This document shows, piece by piece, positions 1 to 8,803 of a DNA stretch of 14,887 bases. This DNA comes from Ectocarpus siliculosus (taxonomy: Eukaryota; Sar; Phaeophyceae; Ectocarpales; Ectocarpaceae), in contig FN648895.1 in assembly GCA_000310025.1 (NCBI GenBank), forward strand, positions 9,624 to 24,510. Reading direction: 5' to 3'. Both the position numbers and the translations under genes were made by a program. Under the pieces are notes generated by a model. It was not told the origin of the DNA, searched no databases, and was given only the letters and a program-made list of their open reading frames with translations. Numbering within the stretch: position 1 is the first letter of the stretch; the number at the start of each line of letters is the position of its first letter.

Positions 1-2
1 AA

Positions 3-2198
3 TGGTCGTCCTCACCCATCGAGGCTGATCAGTCCCCGCCAAGAAGAGCGCCGCAACCACGCCAAACCAGGCTGACCAGACCGCCGCCGACCGCACCGGG
101 GTACGCCACGCCCCTGACGCCCCATGCTTCGAGACAGCTGGGCGAGAAGGGAGACCTTCGGGTCCGAGGACGCACGAGGGGAGATGCGCGCGCCATGTCA
201 CAGCAGCAGCTCTCTACTCTTTCGGAGGACCGGCAGTTCCCATCTCTGCCGAACGAGGCCGTCAGTACTCCTCTCCCTCCTTCCGAGATCACCATGGGGT
301 TGCTGGCTCAGGCGAACGAAGATGTCCTCCTCTCCATGCTGGATGCTCGGCGAGTCATGAACGGGAAGACGATGCTCCGGCAAGGATTGGAGGGGGATGA
401 TGAGCAGGGGGGCGGAGGGGAGCAGCGAGCTCGGAGTGGGGACGCGGGAGGAAACAAGGGCATCCTGCCTAAGGGGGACACGGGCGAGAAGGGACACGTG
501 GGGTATGGATGGTCGATCGGTCCCTCTGAGCGGGGCGTTCCGCTCGGGCTCATGGCGCGTCTTGCGACGCGCGACGACCTCGATTCGGCTATCTCTGAGA
601 TGGAGCCACCCCTTCTGCGTCCCGACATGCCGCGCTGCCACGCCAAGGACCTCAGGGTTCCCCAGACATTCAAGGAGGCGAAGGAGAGCGTGCACAGCAC
701 CCAGTTCATGGACGCAACGAAGAGAGAGGTGTTTGGGTTGCTAGAAGCAGATGCATTCAAGGTTGTTGGACCCTAGCAACCAATCGGTAATTGTATCAAG
801 TCGAAGTTTGTGTTTGATTGGAAGGTAGATGCGTTCGGCTTTCCTACGAAGGCCAAAACCAGACTTGTTGCAAGAGGAGATATGCAGAAGGAGTACATTG
901 ACTTTGGTGATTTGTATGCTCCCACAGTAGCTTCGTCTAGTGTTCGTATGTTGGCAGCTTTGGCGTGTGAGCTTGACTTGGAGTTGTGTCATTTCGATAT
1001 CGATCAGGCGTTTGTGAGGGCCCCTCTCAAGGAAGACATTTTCATGCGATTGCCGGAAGGATGTGGTGCGTTGTCGGGGAAGATTGTGCAGTTGAACAAG
1101 AGCCTTCACGGTTTGAGGCAGGCATCTAGGGAGTGGTACGCGTTGCTGAAGAAGTGTCTTTTGGCTTTGGGTTTCGAGCAGTGCATGGCCGATTCATGTG
1201 TTTTTCGCTTAGTCGAAGGGGGGGAAGTAGTGTTGATTCTAGTAGTACACGTAGATGATATTTTTGCAGTGGGGACGAAGGAGAGATGTGATCAATTTGG
1301 GAAGGACCTGGGCGAGTACGTACCGGTGAAGTCTCTGGGGGAGTTGCAGTGGTACTCTGGTTGCTATTACGAGAGGGACAGAGAGGCAGGTAGATTGACG
1401 ATTTCGCAGGAGACATACACTAAGGAGTTGGGAGAGAGATATGGTGTGGAGTGGGGCGGAAGCATTCCTTTGCCCACGACTTGGAGACTTTGGGACTTTG
1501 ATGTGAATGAGCCGAGCGTAGAGCACCCATTTCGCGCGCTGATTGGTTCGTTGCTATGGATAGCTTTGTTGACTAGGCCGGATATCGCGAATGCGGTGAG
1601 GGCAGTAGCGAGGTACTGTAGTGCACCCAAGTTGATCCACTGGAAGGCTGCACTTAGCATCTTAGGATATGCAGTTAGGACTAGTTCTTTCGGGATTTCT
1701 TTTCAGAAGGGGACAATTTCAGGGTTTTCTTTGATCACGTTCGTCGACGCGGATTACGCCTCGCGTGCGGCGGATCGTAGGTCGGTTTCAGGGGGAGTAG
1801 TAATGTGTGCGGGGGGAGCGATAGCATGGTTTTCCAAGACTCAGAAGTGTGTGACTTTGTCCACCACGCAGGCAGAGTACGTGGCGATGGCGGACATGGG
1901 GAAGGAGATTCTTTTTTTGAGGCAGGTTTGGCGCTTTATGTTGCCGAAGGAGTTGCGGCCGTGCATTCCACTGTACGAGGATAACGAGGGTGCTATCCAG
2001 ATCGCAAAACACCCGATCTCGAATTCCAACTCGAAGCACATCGACGTGCGGCATCACTTCCTCAGACAACTGGTAGATGAGAAGGAGGTAGAGATCATTC
2101 ATGTAGCGTCGCAGTACCAGCATGCTGACTTCCTCACGAAGGCGCTACCTGAGAGGGATTTTGTGTTCCACAGGGACTACGTGATGAACTTAAATTGA
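3..2198 (+). CDS. pol: Ty1/copia Pol polyprotein, C-terminal part (RT + RNase H), interrupted by one TAG
   Basis: The frame is open from base 3, with no start inside the window, to TGA at 2196-2198. It is broken only by TAG at 774-776. The first 200 or so codons are a basic, Pro-rich linker of the kind found between integrase and RT. RT begins near 700. Recognisable motifs are KTRLVARGD (near 855), FDIDQAF with the first catalytic Asp at 996-1004, LNKSLHGLRQASREW (near 1093), and the catalytic box VHVDD at 1245-1259, the usual copia variant of YVDD. TRPDIANAVR follows near 1573. RNase H shows its four acidic residues in order: FVDADYA (1740-1760), AEYVA (near 1873), YEDNEGA (near 1974) and KHIDVRHHFLR (near 2034), ending in HADFLTKALP. 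The protein makes cDNA from element RNA inside virus-like particles and degrades the RNA strand. The TAG falls between the first conserved RT block (AFKVVGP) and the next (IKSKFVFDW), in the same frame on both sides. It is therefore a point nonsense mutation and not a gene boundary. Leucine codons are mainly CTG/CTC before about 720 and mainly TTG after. Confidence 0.85.
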
Positions 2199-2550
2199 GC
2201 AGTCCCGGAGTTTTTTGTGTTGTGTTTTTGTTTGTGTGATTCTTTCGATTTGAGTATATGAGAGAGTTGATTTTCTACGAGTTTGAATTCAAGAATGGCC
2301 GATGGACATTATATTTGGTATTTCTGTTTTAATGGTTGGTTGGGAATACTTTCTATCCGATTGAAATTCTAAATGAGCAGTCCTGGAGTCTTTATTTTTG
2401 TTTTGTTTTTTGCGTTTGTGCGATTCTATTGAATTGCTATTTCTGAGGATTTTCTACGATGTTGAATTCCAGGGTGACCGATGGATAATCTCTGCAGTGT
2501 TTCTGGTTTAATGGTTAGGAGAAGAGTTTCAAACCGGTTGGAGTTCTAAC
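2197..2550 (+). repeat. Imperfect tandem duplication (2 x about 178 bases) in the copia 3' untranslated region
   Basis: Unit 1 (2197-2374) starts GAGCAGTCCCGGAG and unit 2 (2375-2550) starts GAGCAGTCCTGGAG. Both then share a GT/T-rich stretch, a TTTTCTACGA block, TTGAATTC, a CCGATGGA block, and TTTAATGGTT near the end, all in the same order and spacing. The first unit begins at the Pol stop codon. A shortened third echo, CCGGTTTAATGG, follows near 2562. The units have diverged by point changes and small indels, so the duplication is not recent. Confidence 0.8.
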
Positions 2551-2711
2551 GAGTTTTGTTTCCGGTTTAATGGTCATGGTGTTTTGGCGAAGACGAAGCA
2601 TGAGATGGATGGAATGTTAATCACTAAGCCTTGCGTTCAGGTATTTGGTATAAGAGGGTATGCATGTGTAAGGTAGTTAAATGAGTCCGGGTGTAATCTT
2701 GCCAATGCAGC
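2551..2711 (+). other. Copia 3' untranslated spacer between duplication and polypurine tract
   Basis: This is non-coding, AT/GT-rich sequence. It holds the third echo of the duplicated block (near 2562) and otherwise nothing recognisable. Confidence 0.5.
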
Positions 2712-2722
2712 GAGTAGGGGGG
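2712..2722 (+). other. Polypurine tract (plus-strand primer)
   Basis: GAGTAGGGGGG lies one base before the TGTTGG start of the LTR. The other purine-rich runs nearby are not followed by a TG LTR start. Position and composition fit the primer for plus-strand cDNA synthesis. This is inferred from placement. Confidence 0.6.
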
Positions 2723-2723
2723 C

Positions 2724-3245
2724 TGTTGGATGTACTCACAGCATCAACAGATTATTGCGAGCAAGAATTTCCCGAGCAGATGGAGCGGGGAGTTTGGGGG
2801 TTCAATGGTTGCTATGGATTAGATTTGGTGGTACCAACTTTATCACATATTGCAGGTTTGAGGGTATGGGTGTCTACAACGGAATTTGTGTGCGTGGCTT
2901 GTGGTTCCTCACTTCCTTTTTCTGTGTATAATCAAGTCCTTTTTCCGGCTCTCACGCCAACCCCGGCTTCCACGCCCATACTCCGGCTATCACGCCAACC
3001 CGGCTTCCACGCCTTCAGGACTCCCACGTCCCTACATATACCTTTACATCAGGGCTACCACGCCACCCGGCTTCCACGCCACAACTATATTATACACGAG
3101 CTTCCACGCTCCACCACGTAGAAGGGCTTTCACGCCCGCGGATAGTTTCTACATTTTGACCGTTGGCAGTACCCAGCTGCTGGCACCTTTTGTTTCCCAC
3201 TACGGGACCCCGCGCCGAGGCACCCACGCACAAAGCTACTCAACA
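2724..3245 (+). repeat. Probable copia 3' LTR (about 522 bases)
   Basis: It begins TGTTGGATG immediately after the polypurine tract, a common start for copia LTRs. It is proposed to end at CAACA (3241-3245), the exact inverse of TGTTG. It contains TATA-like boxes at 2927-2932 (TATAAT), near 3033-3040 and near 3085-3095, any of which could position the element's promoter. The 5' LTR is outside the window, so the end cannot be confirmed by pair comparison; the start is firmer than the end. Open frames across it are not gene-like. Confidence 0.6.
2947..3136 (+). repeat. Array of the 12-mer GGCTNYCACGCC in the copia LTR
   Basis: Seven close copies start at 2947, 2965, 2985, 3002, 3053, 3069 and 3125, plus a variant at 3099 (AGCTTCCACGCT) and a weaker one near 3018 (ACTCCCACGTCC). 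All are in the same orientation, with starts 16-51 bases apart. The CACG core and the first GGCT are kept while the spacers differ, so this is a dispersed motif array and not a simple tandem repeat. LTR arrays like this often bind host factors, or may act in the transcribed leader. Which applies depends on which TATA box is used. Confidence 0.8.
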
Positions 3246-3894
3246 ACGTTACCGTAGAAGAAAGGCCATACTTTGTCCAACGCTTTCATTTCAGTTGGGT
3301 CGAGCAATATTCCACGCTGTGTACAAGCAAGACTGCTTCTAACGTCGGCCCAATGGTAAATAAATACAGTCAAATCACTCCAACTTTCAGCGGCGCCAAA
3401 AGTGACAAAACAAAAAACAAAAAAACAAACTAAACTGACTCCAGAACGTCACACAAGCTGGAAAATATGGTCGAAGTAGACAGCAGTCCTTGCCTCCAAA
3501 GAATATGGCAGGTTCGTGACCACAAGAAGAGGAGTACACAAAATAACTTCACACACACACACAAGTTTGTACACCAAAGGAGCCCAGAGCCGAACTATCG
3601 GGAATGAACTAAAGGCAAGGATCGCAGCAAAGAGGCTAACGGTGGTGGTGCCACCTATCTACATATCGAGCTCGTGAGTTTCCCACCCACCCCCACACAA
3701 GCACACCCTCCCCACAATCTATTCTCCAAGGTCTCCTCCTTCTCCACCATAAGCTATTTCGCACGGAGGAACCTGTCGTCGTCACTGCCACCATTCTGTC
3801 ACACACACGCAAAAGCAGCAAAGGTAAACAACGGAAAGCGCACGCGGTAAGCTAAGGTCTCGGGGCACCATCCACAACCTTCTGCACGGTCACT
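3246..3894. other. Gene-free flank right of the copia element
   Basis: No protein-like frame is seen on either strand. It contains an A-rich stretch (near 3396-3432) and a short (AC)n run at about 3549-3563. The sequence near 3636-3821 is open on the - strand, but the peptide has low-complexity Arg/Val composition and resembles no protein. Confidence 0.6.
3549..3563. repeat. (AC)n microsatellite, about 7 units
   Basis: A perfect CACACACACA-type dinucleotide run lies in the gene-free flank. No function is implied. Confidence 0.85.
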
Positions 3895-4790
3895 TCAACC
3901 GCCCCCTCTCCACTGGTCTTGAGGAACCCCGTACTCATCGCCAGCAAAATGATAATTCATAGGTCTGTGTCCAACGAACTGGTCGATATTCAGTCCCCAA
4001 TAATTCTTGGCCCACACGATGAAGTGGACGAGAGACAGCTCGGCCTCGCCGATGTTGGGGCCACGTTCTTGTTGTACCGAACGGCTCGCGCCCCTTCGGT
4101 AATGGAGAAGAGGGTCCTCTTCCGCAAGCGTTGGCACTCTGCCCTCCTCGGTCCCGTCCCACCAGAGCGCACGGTGCAACTTTCGACGCTGTCGATCTGC
4201 ACCGGTACGTCTGGTGGTGTGGCCGGTCCTCCCGGTACGCCCCCCCCGGAGCTGACCGCGGGGTCAGCGGCATCAGGTGTTTTCAACCCAGCCTCGCCAC
4301 CGACACCGTAAGACGCCGCAATCCCCTTGGGCGTGCAGTCTGTCGTCGAGTGTGTCCATGGCGAGGTGCGCGGCGATACTATCTCAAGCTGCCTTCTGGT
4401 TGTCACGAAGCCATGATTGGTACTGCGACGGGGGGATGGGGTCCGTCGATGTCGAGTCGAACAAGAGAGGGCACCCCCCAATCTTGTCCGTCCTTCCCGA
4501 CCGCTCGCGTCCTTTGATTGCCGGGAAAAGTTGCGCACGGTCGTAGCACACCAGGAGCAGATCCGCTTCCATCCGCCACCTCCAGTCCACCTCGCTCACG
4601 AAGTAGTTGATAATCCCCTGTGCCCCACCCTCCGAGTCCCGTTGCCTCACCCCATTGAGACACAGGCAGGTCCACGCCGTGGGCACACGCGGTGTAGAAC
4701 GGCTCGTCGGTGACTGCGTCGGAGCTGTACTCTTGGAGCCACTTCGTCGGGCCTGCGGATTTGTTGGCATGGTTAGCCCCTGTAACGTTA
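3895..4790 (-). pseudogene. Frame-broken relic of an unrecognised protein gene (relic B)
   Basis: Reading right to left, protein-like stretches appear in changing frames. First is KSAGPTKWLQEYSSDAVTDE then PFYTACAHGVDLP (about 4770-4660). Next is IINYFVSEVDWRWRMEADLL then VCYDRAQLFPAIKG (about 4620-4510), and PIPPSQYQSWLRDNQKAA ending in TGA at 4384-4386. After that stop the same frame gives SIAAHLAMDTLDDRLHAQGD (to about 4324). The last stretch includes LSLVHFIVWAKNYWGLN and HRPMNYHFAGDEYG, ending at 3895. The aromatic-rich, non-repetitive composition argues for former coding sequence, but at least two frame changes and internal stops separate the pieces. An AG acceptor-like site (AACGTTACAG) lies just before the first stretch. 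I do not recognise the family. The opposite strand is also open for 130 codons at 3919-4311, and I judge that a shadow. Confidence 0.4.
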
Positions 4791-5242
4791 TTTGACCAAC
4801 GCGCGTGATGGACATGGGGAAGGGGTTGGAGTGGGTGGGGGAGAAAGGGATGGCGTTGGCAACGTGGGGGGTTGGCGCGTGGCTTTGCAGCGTTGTGAGT
4901 TGTTGTATTGACGAAGAAAAACAAATTCCAGAGTCTGATGAGTACCTTCTAGTATCCCTGCAGGTCATACCTAGGTAGTTCGCAAAATTGAGAAGGAAAA
5001 TTACAAGCACAGTGCAGGGAGGCGTACGTATGATTCACGCGAGGGAAACAATGTCGTGGTGCAGGCAACGTACTATCACCGTTCCGATAGTCGAAAATGA
5101 ACAAAACCGACAACGCTCAACCCTCACCGTTAGGTTAGGTACTACGATACACGAAAACAATTTGTAGCCGTCAACTTTCTATCATGGTAACGATTCGCCG
5201 TTAGCGATTTTCGGGTCATGGGTTTCTGTCTTTGTAAAAAAA
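4791..5242. other. Intergenic stretch between two minus-strand relics
   Basis: The part from about 4900 to 5240 is AT-richer than its neighbours and has no protein-like frame. It could hold upstream sequence of relic B, but no clear promoter element is seen. Confidence 0.5.
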
Positions 5243-6132
5243 TCAAGGAGTGCCCTCTTCTTCGATCACTTTGTCTCTCCCTTCACCCCGCCCCGTCCTC
5301 TCTCCCCCCTTCATAGATCCATTGATCTCGCCCTCGCCTCCGGTAGCATTTGCAATGCTAAACGGCGTCGATGCTCTAATCTTCGTCGCCATGTCTACCA
5401 CTTGCTCCTCGGTCAACGACCCCCTCCCTACGACAGCGTCAAACAGTTCAGGACCATCGCCTTCTGTTGCCTCCCCGCGTAGGCGTTGCCAACTGTATCC
5501 TTCAGCTTTGGCGACCTCCCTTTGCTCTTCGTCCACTTGTTCTCTGTGTTGAAAGTCGGGATGGAGAAGATCTTCTTTATGGTCGCTCTCTTCTTGGTCC
5601 TGTCCTTGACGAAGTACAGCACAAAGCCCCGCATCTTCTTTATCACCATTTACCGGGGCACTTAGAATCTCTTGCCACTTTGCCTCTGGAAACACCCTTC
5701 CGCCCCAGGCCACGACCTTCCCCTAGCCAAAGTCGCCGTGAAATAACGGGCTGTCTCGCAAGCATTGAACTGCTTTCTTGACCGCAGGCGCATGCAGTAT
5801 AGCCAGCTCCCGGCATCTGTCCTGTTCCGTACCTGACGCTTCTTCGATGATCTTCGCCCCGAACCTTTCAACCGGGCGCCAGAATATTGCGCCCGGCGCT
5901 TCGCTCTACCTGCCCTAGGTGTCTGTACTGCCCCCCGAACGTTCTCGCGACGTTGCGTTTCCTCTTCGTTGCCTCTCGCAGCAGCTGGAGAGGATCGGTT
6001 CTCCGTCTGCTGGCCAGCGGCCGGATGCCGCGGGGACACAGGCGGTGTGCAACCGCCCACCGCCGGGGGGAACAGCATAGGGGGCTGCAGCAAACCACGT
6101 CTTCTGTCCCGGTTAGCCATGGAGCTGCGTGA
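5243..6132 (-). pseudogene. Frame-broken relic of an unrecognised charged protein (relic A)
   Basis: A possible start at 6120 (MANRDRRRG) opens a Pro-rich then Arg/Glu-rich segment (to about 5910). In the next frame come IFWRPVERFGAKIIEEASG and AILHAPAVKKAVQCLRDSP (about 5890-5740), a TAG near 5725, then WGGRVFPEAKWQEILSAPV. A second frame change gives FVLYFVKDRTKKRATIKKIF then SIPTFNTENKWTKSKG (about 5625-5520). A third gives EGYSWQRLRGEATEGDGPEL, LTEEQVVDMATKIRA and STPFSIANATGG, ending at 5243 with an acidic Gly/Glu tail. A good acceptor-like site (CCTCGCTTTCAG) lies about 50 bases before the possible start. The patches read as one protein in order, so decay by indels is more likely than chance. 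No domain is recognised. Confidence 0.4.
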
Positions 6133-6202
6133 TTGTACACGATCATGAAACCACCCTGAAAGCGAGGTTGGGTATCGTCACACAAGAAAAGCCGACAATT
6201 AG

Positions 6203-6505
6203 TTAGTGGTCGGCCTTCAAGTTTGTAAAGCAGCGGTGCTCTTCTTCGCCGTACCACCACGAACTGTCGGTGGCAGTTTCCAGATCATCTCGTCCAACTT
6301 TATACTTTTCCTTTGACATGTGGCCAGCACGAACGGGTGCCGCCCCGAAATCACATGTAAAGAAACGTGGGTCCAAGTAGAAAACATTGAACTTGGAAGG
6401 TTGGATCTCGATTGCATACAATGCTAAGTATAACCAAATGCGATAATTGCTCCACACAGAATTCTTGGGTGATGCGTTGTTTTGGCCTGTTTTCGATGTG
6501 CGTTA
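6203..6505 (-). pseudogene. Possible exon fragment upstream of relic A
   Basis: The frame is open after a TAA near 6508 down to TAA at 6203. It includes NYRIWLYLALYAIEIQPSKF, NVFYLDPRFFTCDFGAAPV and SSWWYGEEEHRCFTNLKADH. The composition is protein-like (aromatic, mixed charge). There is no ATG at the left edge; the first ATG codes the Met of GHMSKEKYK. It precedes relic A on the same strand with the acceptor-like CTTTCAG between them, so it may be an upstream exon of that gene. Its first part touches the tandem repeat array. Unrecognised. Confidence 0.3.
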
Positions 6506-7090
6506 CACCCGGCCGTGCACGTGCCTGCGGATGACTACCAAGAACGCGTAGGATCCATAGCGGTAATTTGAGGTTTGACCTCGTCATGCCTGGGAGTCTC
6601 TTACCCAACCCGAAATGAAGTTAACCCTTTTACAGTAGGTGAGCATGTAACAAAGTATGACAATCAGTCAAGGTTCAGTTGTGTCGTGCCAGCCTGGTGA
6701 AGATGCACCCGTGCAGCCGTACACACATGCGTGCCCGTGGGTGCTGACCACCACACTAGACTAACCCTCCAACAGCAGCTTGAATTTCGACCTCATAATT
6801 CTTATTTGACTCTGTATCAGATGAAGTCATTCCTTTTGCAATAGGTGGGCATGTGCGCCCAGTAGGTTAACCAATCAAGGGTTGTTCGCATCATGCCAAC
6901 CTCACGTAAGTGCACCCACCGCCGTACACACGCGTAACTACGTGTGCTGCCACCACCAGCGGGATCCCAACAACAAATTTGAGTTTTGACCTCGCCATGC
7001 TTACGTGTCTCTGATCCAATGAAGCCATTCCTTTTGCAATCGACGTATACCTAAGCTGAGTACGTGACACAACCCTAACCCTCGATCTCC
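6497..7090. repeat. Degenerate tandem repeat, about 200-212-base units
   Basis: Unit starts are marked by TTGAGGTTTGACCTC (6568), TTGAATTTCGACCTC (6780) and TTGAGTTTTGACCTC (6979), giving spacings of 212 and 199. Within units the same order recurs: ATGAAG...CCTTTTGCA/ACAGTAGG, a GGTGAGCATGT/GGTGGGCATGT block, CAATCAAGG or CAGTCAAGG, CATGCCA/CGTGCCA, then GCCGTACACAC and a GCTGACCACC or GCTGCCACCA block. The tail of an earlier unit is visible at about 6497-6566, and the last unit fades after about 7090. It is non-coding and well diverged, which suggests an old minisatellite or an amplified fragment of a mobile element. Confidence 0.7.
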
Positions 7091-8674
7091 ATGCCAGAGT
7101 TATGAAGAGTCTGGTGTGCCACCTCCACTGGGTACATGATGTCGGGGGCTCTCTTCTGGTGGTACACTCTGAGCCTGTTCCGGATATAAACTGCTATGCT
7201 GCATTATCAGACCAAAAAGCCGTCCCAACTCCTAGTGTATGAGTAACTCGGCGTACGTTTGTCGGAGATTAGACGCCTAAACTCCTGCCCCGCTCTCTGT
7301 CGACGCTGATGTACGGTGAGCACTGCGCGGATCTCGCCGCATGCTTGACGGGGTTTCCAGGGGGGGGGACACGTTCTCCGTCGGAGGCCTTGTTTTCCAT
7401 ATATTTTCTTTCTTGTTTTTGCTACAGCGCAGAACTGGACAGAGGTTTTTACACGTCAGCCCCTCCTCCTGGTGTGTGTCTCCAACTTGCATGTGGTGCG
7501 CTCATGTCCTGTTCATGATGCCCCTCGATGCAATGCTGCACACATGCCTGATTCGATGTGTCCCCGCACCTCTCCGCACTACCGGGGTATCGTGAGTATG
7601 ACCGAGCCGGAGTGTGTCTGTACAATTATACCGTGGAATTACGTATCTTTTCTGGACCGGTTTGCACCCACATGCAGCAGAGGGCGCATGCATGTCTGTA
7701 TTTTGTGTGAATGGGGCGAGAGACGAGTTAAGACGCTCGACTTGTAGTTCTCTCTTCCCGGTTTGCTCTATCCAGCATCCCTGCTGAAACGTTGTGCTGC
7801 ATCAAGTCAATAAAATGATGAGCGTTTGTTGGCACACAGCAACAAGTAGCCCATGTACGATACAATCAACCCATCGCACACATACTCTGAGCACTACCTT
7901 TCTCGCTATGCAAGGTAGGCATTTTACAGGGATTTCGACAAGAAGGTGGACCAAAAGGAGAATGGGTAAGTACGATAGTCACGGTGTGGACTCTTTCATT
8001 TCGTGCTTCATCCGCCGCGGAACAATTCGATGATGAACATGTGTCTCCTAATGGACCGTCCGCACAGGCCACTACAGTTGACCCACCGGACAACTTCTTC
8101 TGTATGCATAACTTGCCCACGCCCGAATACCGCTGACTTCTATCCTTGACTGTACCACTGATGGCCGTAATGCCAAAACAAGATACATCACCAGATGTTC
8201 ATTATGAAACCACGCAGGTGTGTAAAACGCAATCGCACATTCACCTGCTGATCTCAATCTCCATCTTTTTGCTGACCAGGGATGGTGTTTGCCTGAAGTG
8301 ACAATTATTTGTGGAATAAAGTAGGACACAGAACTGTTGGTGCATTTTACAAGGTCTAGCCGAAGTAAGTGTCGGTTCACGTGTGACGTGTATGAAGAGG
8401 AATGCGGCGTGACTTCTACGATGAACATGTGGCTTGCCTCGTCGAGGTCAGTCCTGAATAATGAAGAGCTATGTGATGTGTCAACCAACGGTCTCGCATG
8501 TCTGAGGTTTGGAAACTAACGCGAGGGCTCCTCAGAGCACAAACGAACTCCCTCCATTGGACGAGGGTTTCACACAACACACAGCTGACAACCGAAGAAA
8601 CCACATTTCACCGACCCACCACTACCGTACCGTCACACTACATGTGGGACCAGCAGGCGTTGAAAGTGGATTAA
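7091..8674. other. Gene-free interval
   Basis: Several short frames are open on both strands (for example 7341-7595 + and 8072-8488 -), but none has protein-like composition or a recognisable motif. Isolated splice-like signals occur, notably CATTTTACAG at 7920-7929 with AATGGGTAAGT at 7961-7971, and GAAGTAAGTG near 8361. No tRNA-type box sequence was seen. Confidence 0.5.
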
Positions 8675-8695
8675 TATAGGGTATCCACATATGGA

Positions 8696-8791
8696 TTGAC
8701 GCGGAATTTTGACCTTTGAGGATTGACGCCAACATAAAGTGACGGTTGAGGGTTTTGACGGGAAAAATTCGCACCGCGTGTGCCCGTTGAC
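8696..8791 (+). repeat. Left subterminal TTGAC motif cluster
   Basis: TTGAC occurs at 8696, 8709, 8723, 8755 and 8787, and GTGAC at 8739, all in one orientation within 96 bases. Two copies extend to GGATTGACGC (near 8694 and 8721). This orientation bias reverses at the right end of the TIR element. Confidence 0.7.
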
Positions 8792-8803
8792 ACGTGAGAG
8801 GTG

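Larger units (their letters stand above)
1..3245 (+). mobile_element. Ty1/copia LTR retrotransposon, 3' portion (5' end outside window)
   Basis: The order seen is: end of the integrase-RT linker, reverse transcriptase, RNase H, 3' untranslated region, polypurine tract, LTR. RT followed directly by RNase H at the Pol C-terminus, with no integrase after it, is the Ty1/copia order; Ty3/gypsy places integrase last. The 5' LTR, primer binding site, Gag, protease and integrase would lie upstream of base 1. The right boundary at 3245 is inferred from a CAACA end that mirrors the TGTTG start of the LTR. Bases 3246-3250 (ACGTT) would be the right copy of a 5-bp target duplication, but the left copy is outside the window. 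The frame is nearly intact, so the copy is probably younger than the relics around it. Confidence 0.85.

Noticed and set aside
198-760. Minus-strand open frames of 150-165 codons
   Set aside because: They are antisense shadows of the GC-rich copia linker; the + strand frame continues into RT motifs.
774-776. Alternative genetic code with TAG as sense
   Set aside because: Only one TAG in an otherwise open frame, and other relics contain TAA, TAG and TGA alike. A point mutation is simpler.
2681-3121. 146-codon + strand open frame
   Set aside because: It runs from untranslated sequence through the polypurine tract into the LTR. Its second half is just the translated 12-mer array.
2947-3136. 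CRISPR array
   Set aside because: The repeat is only 12 bases, the spacers are irregular and short, and it sits inside a eukaryotic LTR.
3919-4311. 130-codon + strand open frame
   Set aside because: It is antisense to the more protein-like minus-strand block with HFIVWAKNYWGLN; its own second half is Pro/Gly/Thr low complexity.
7071-7082. CCCTAACCCT as a telomeric repeat
   Set aside because: Less than two units and no array, so chance or end decay of the tandem repeat.
8072-8488. 138-codon minus-strand open frame
   Set aside because: Composition is mixed and unremarkable, no motif is found, and splice-like signals on the other strand are no stronger than chance.
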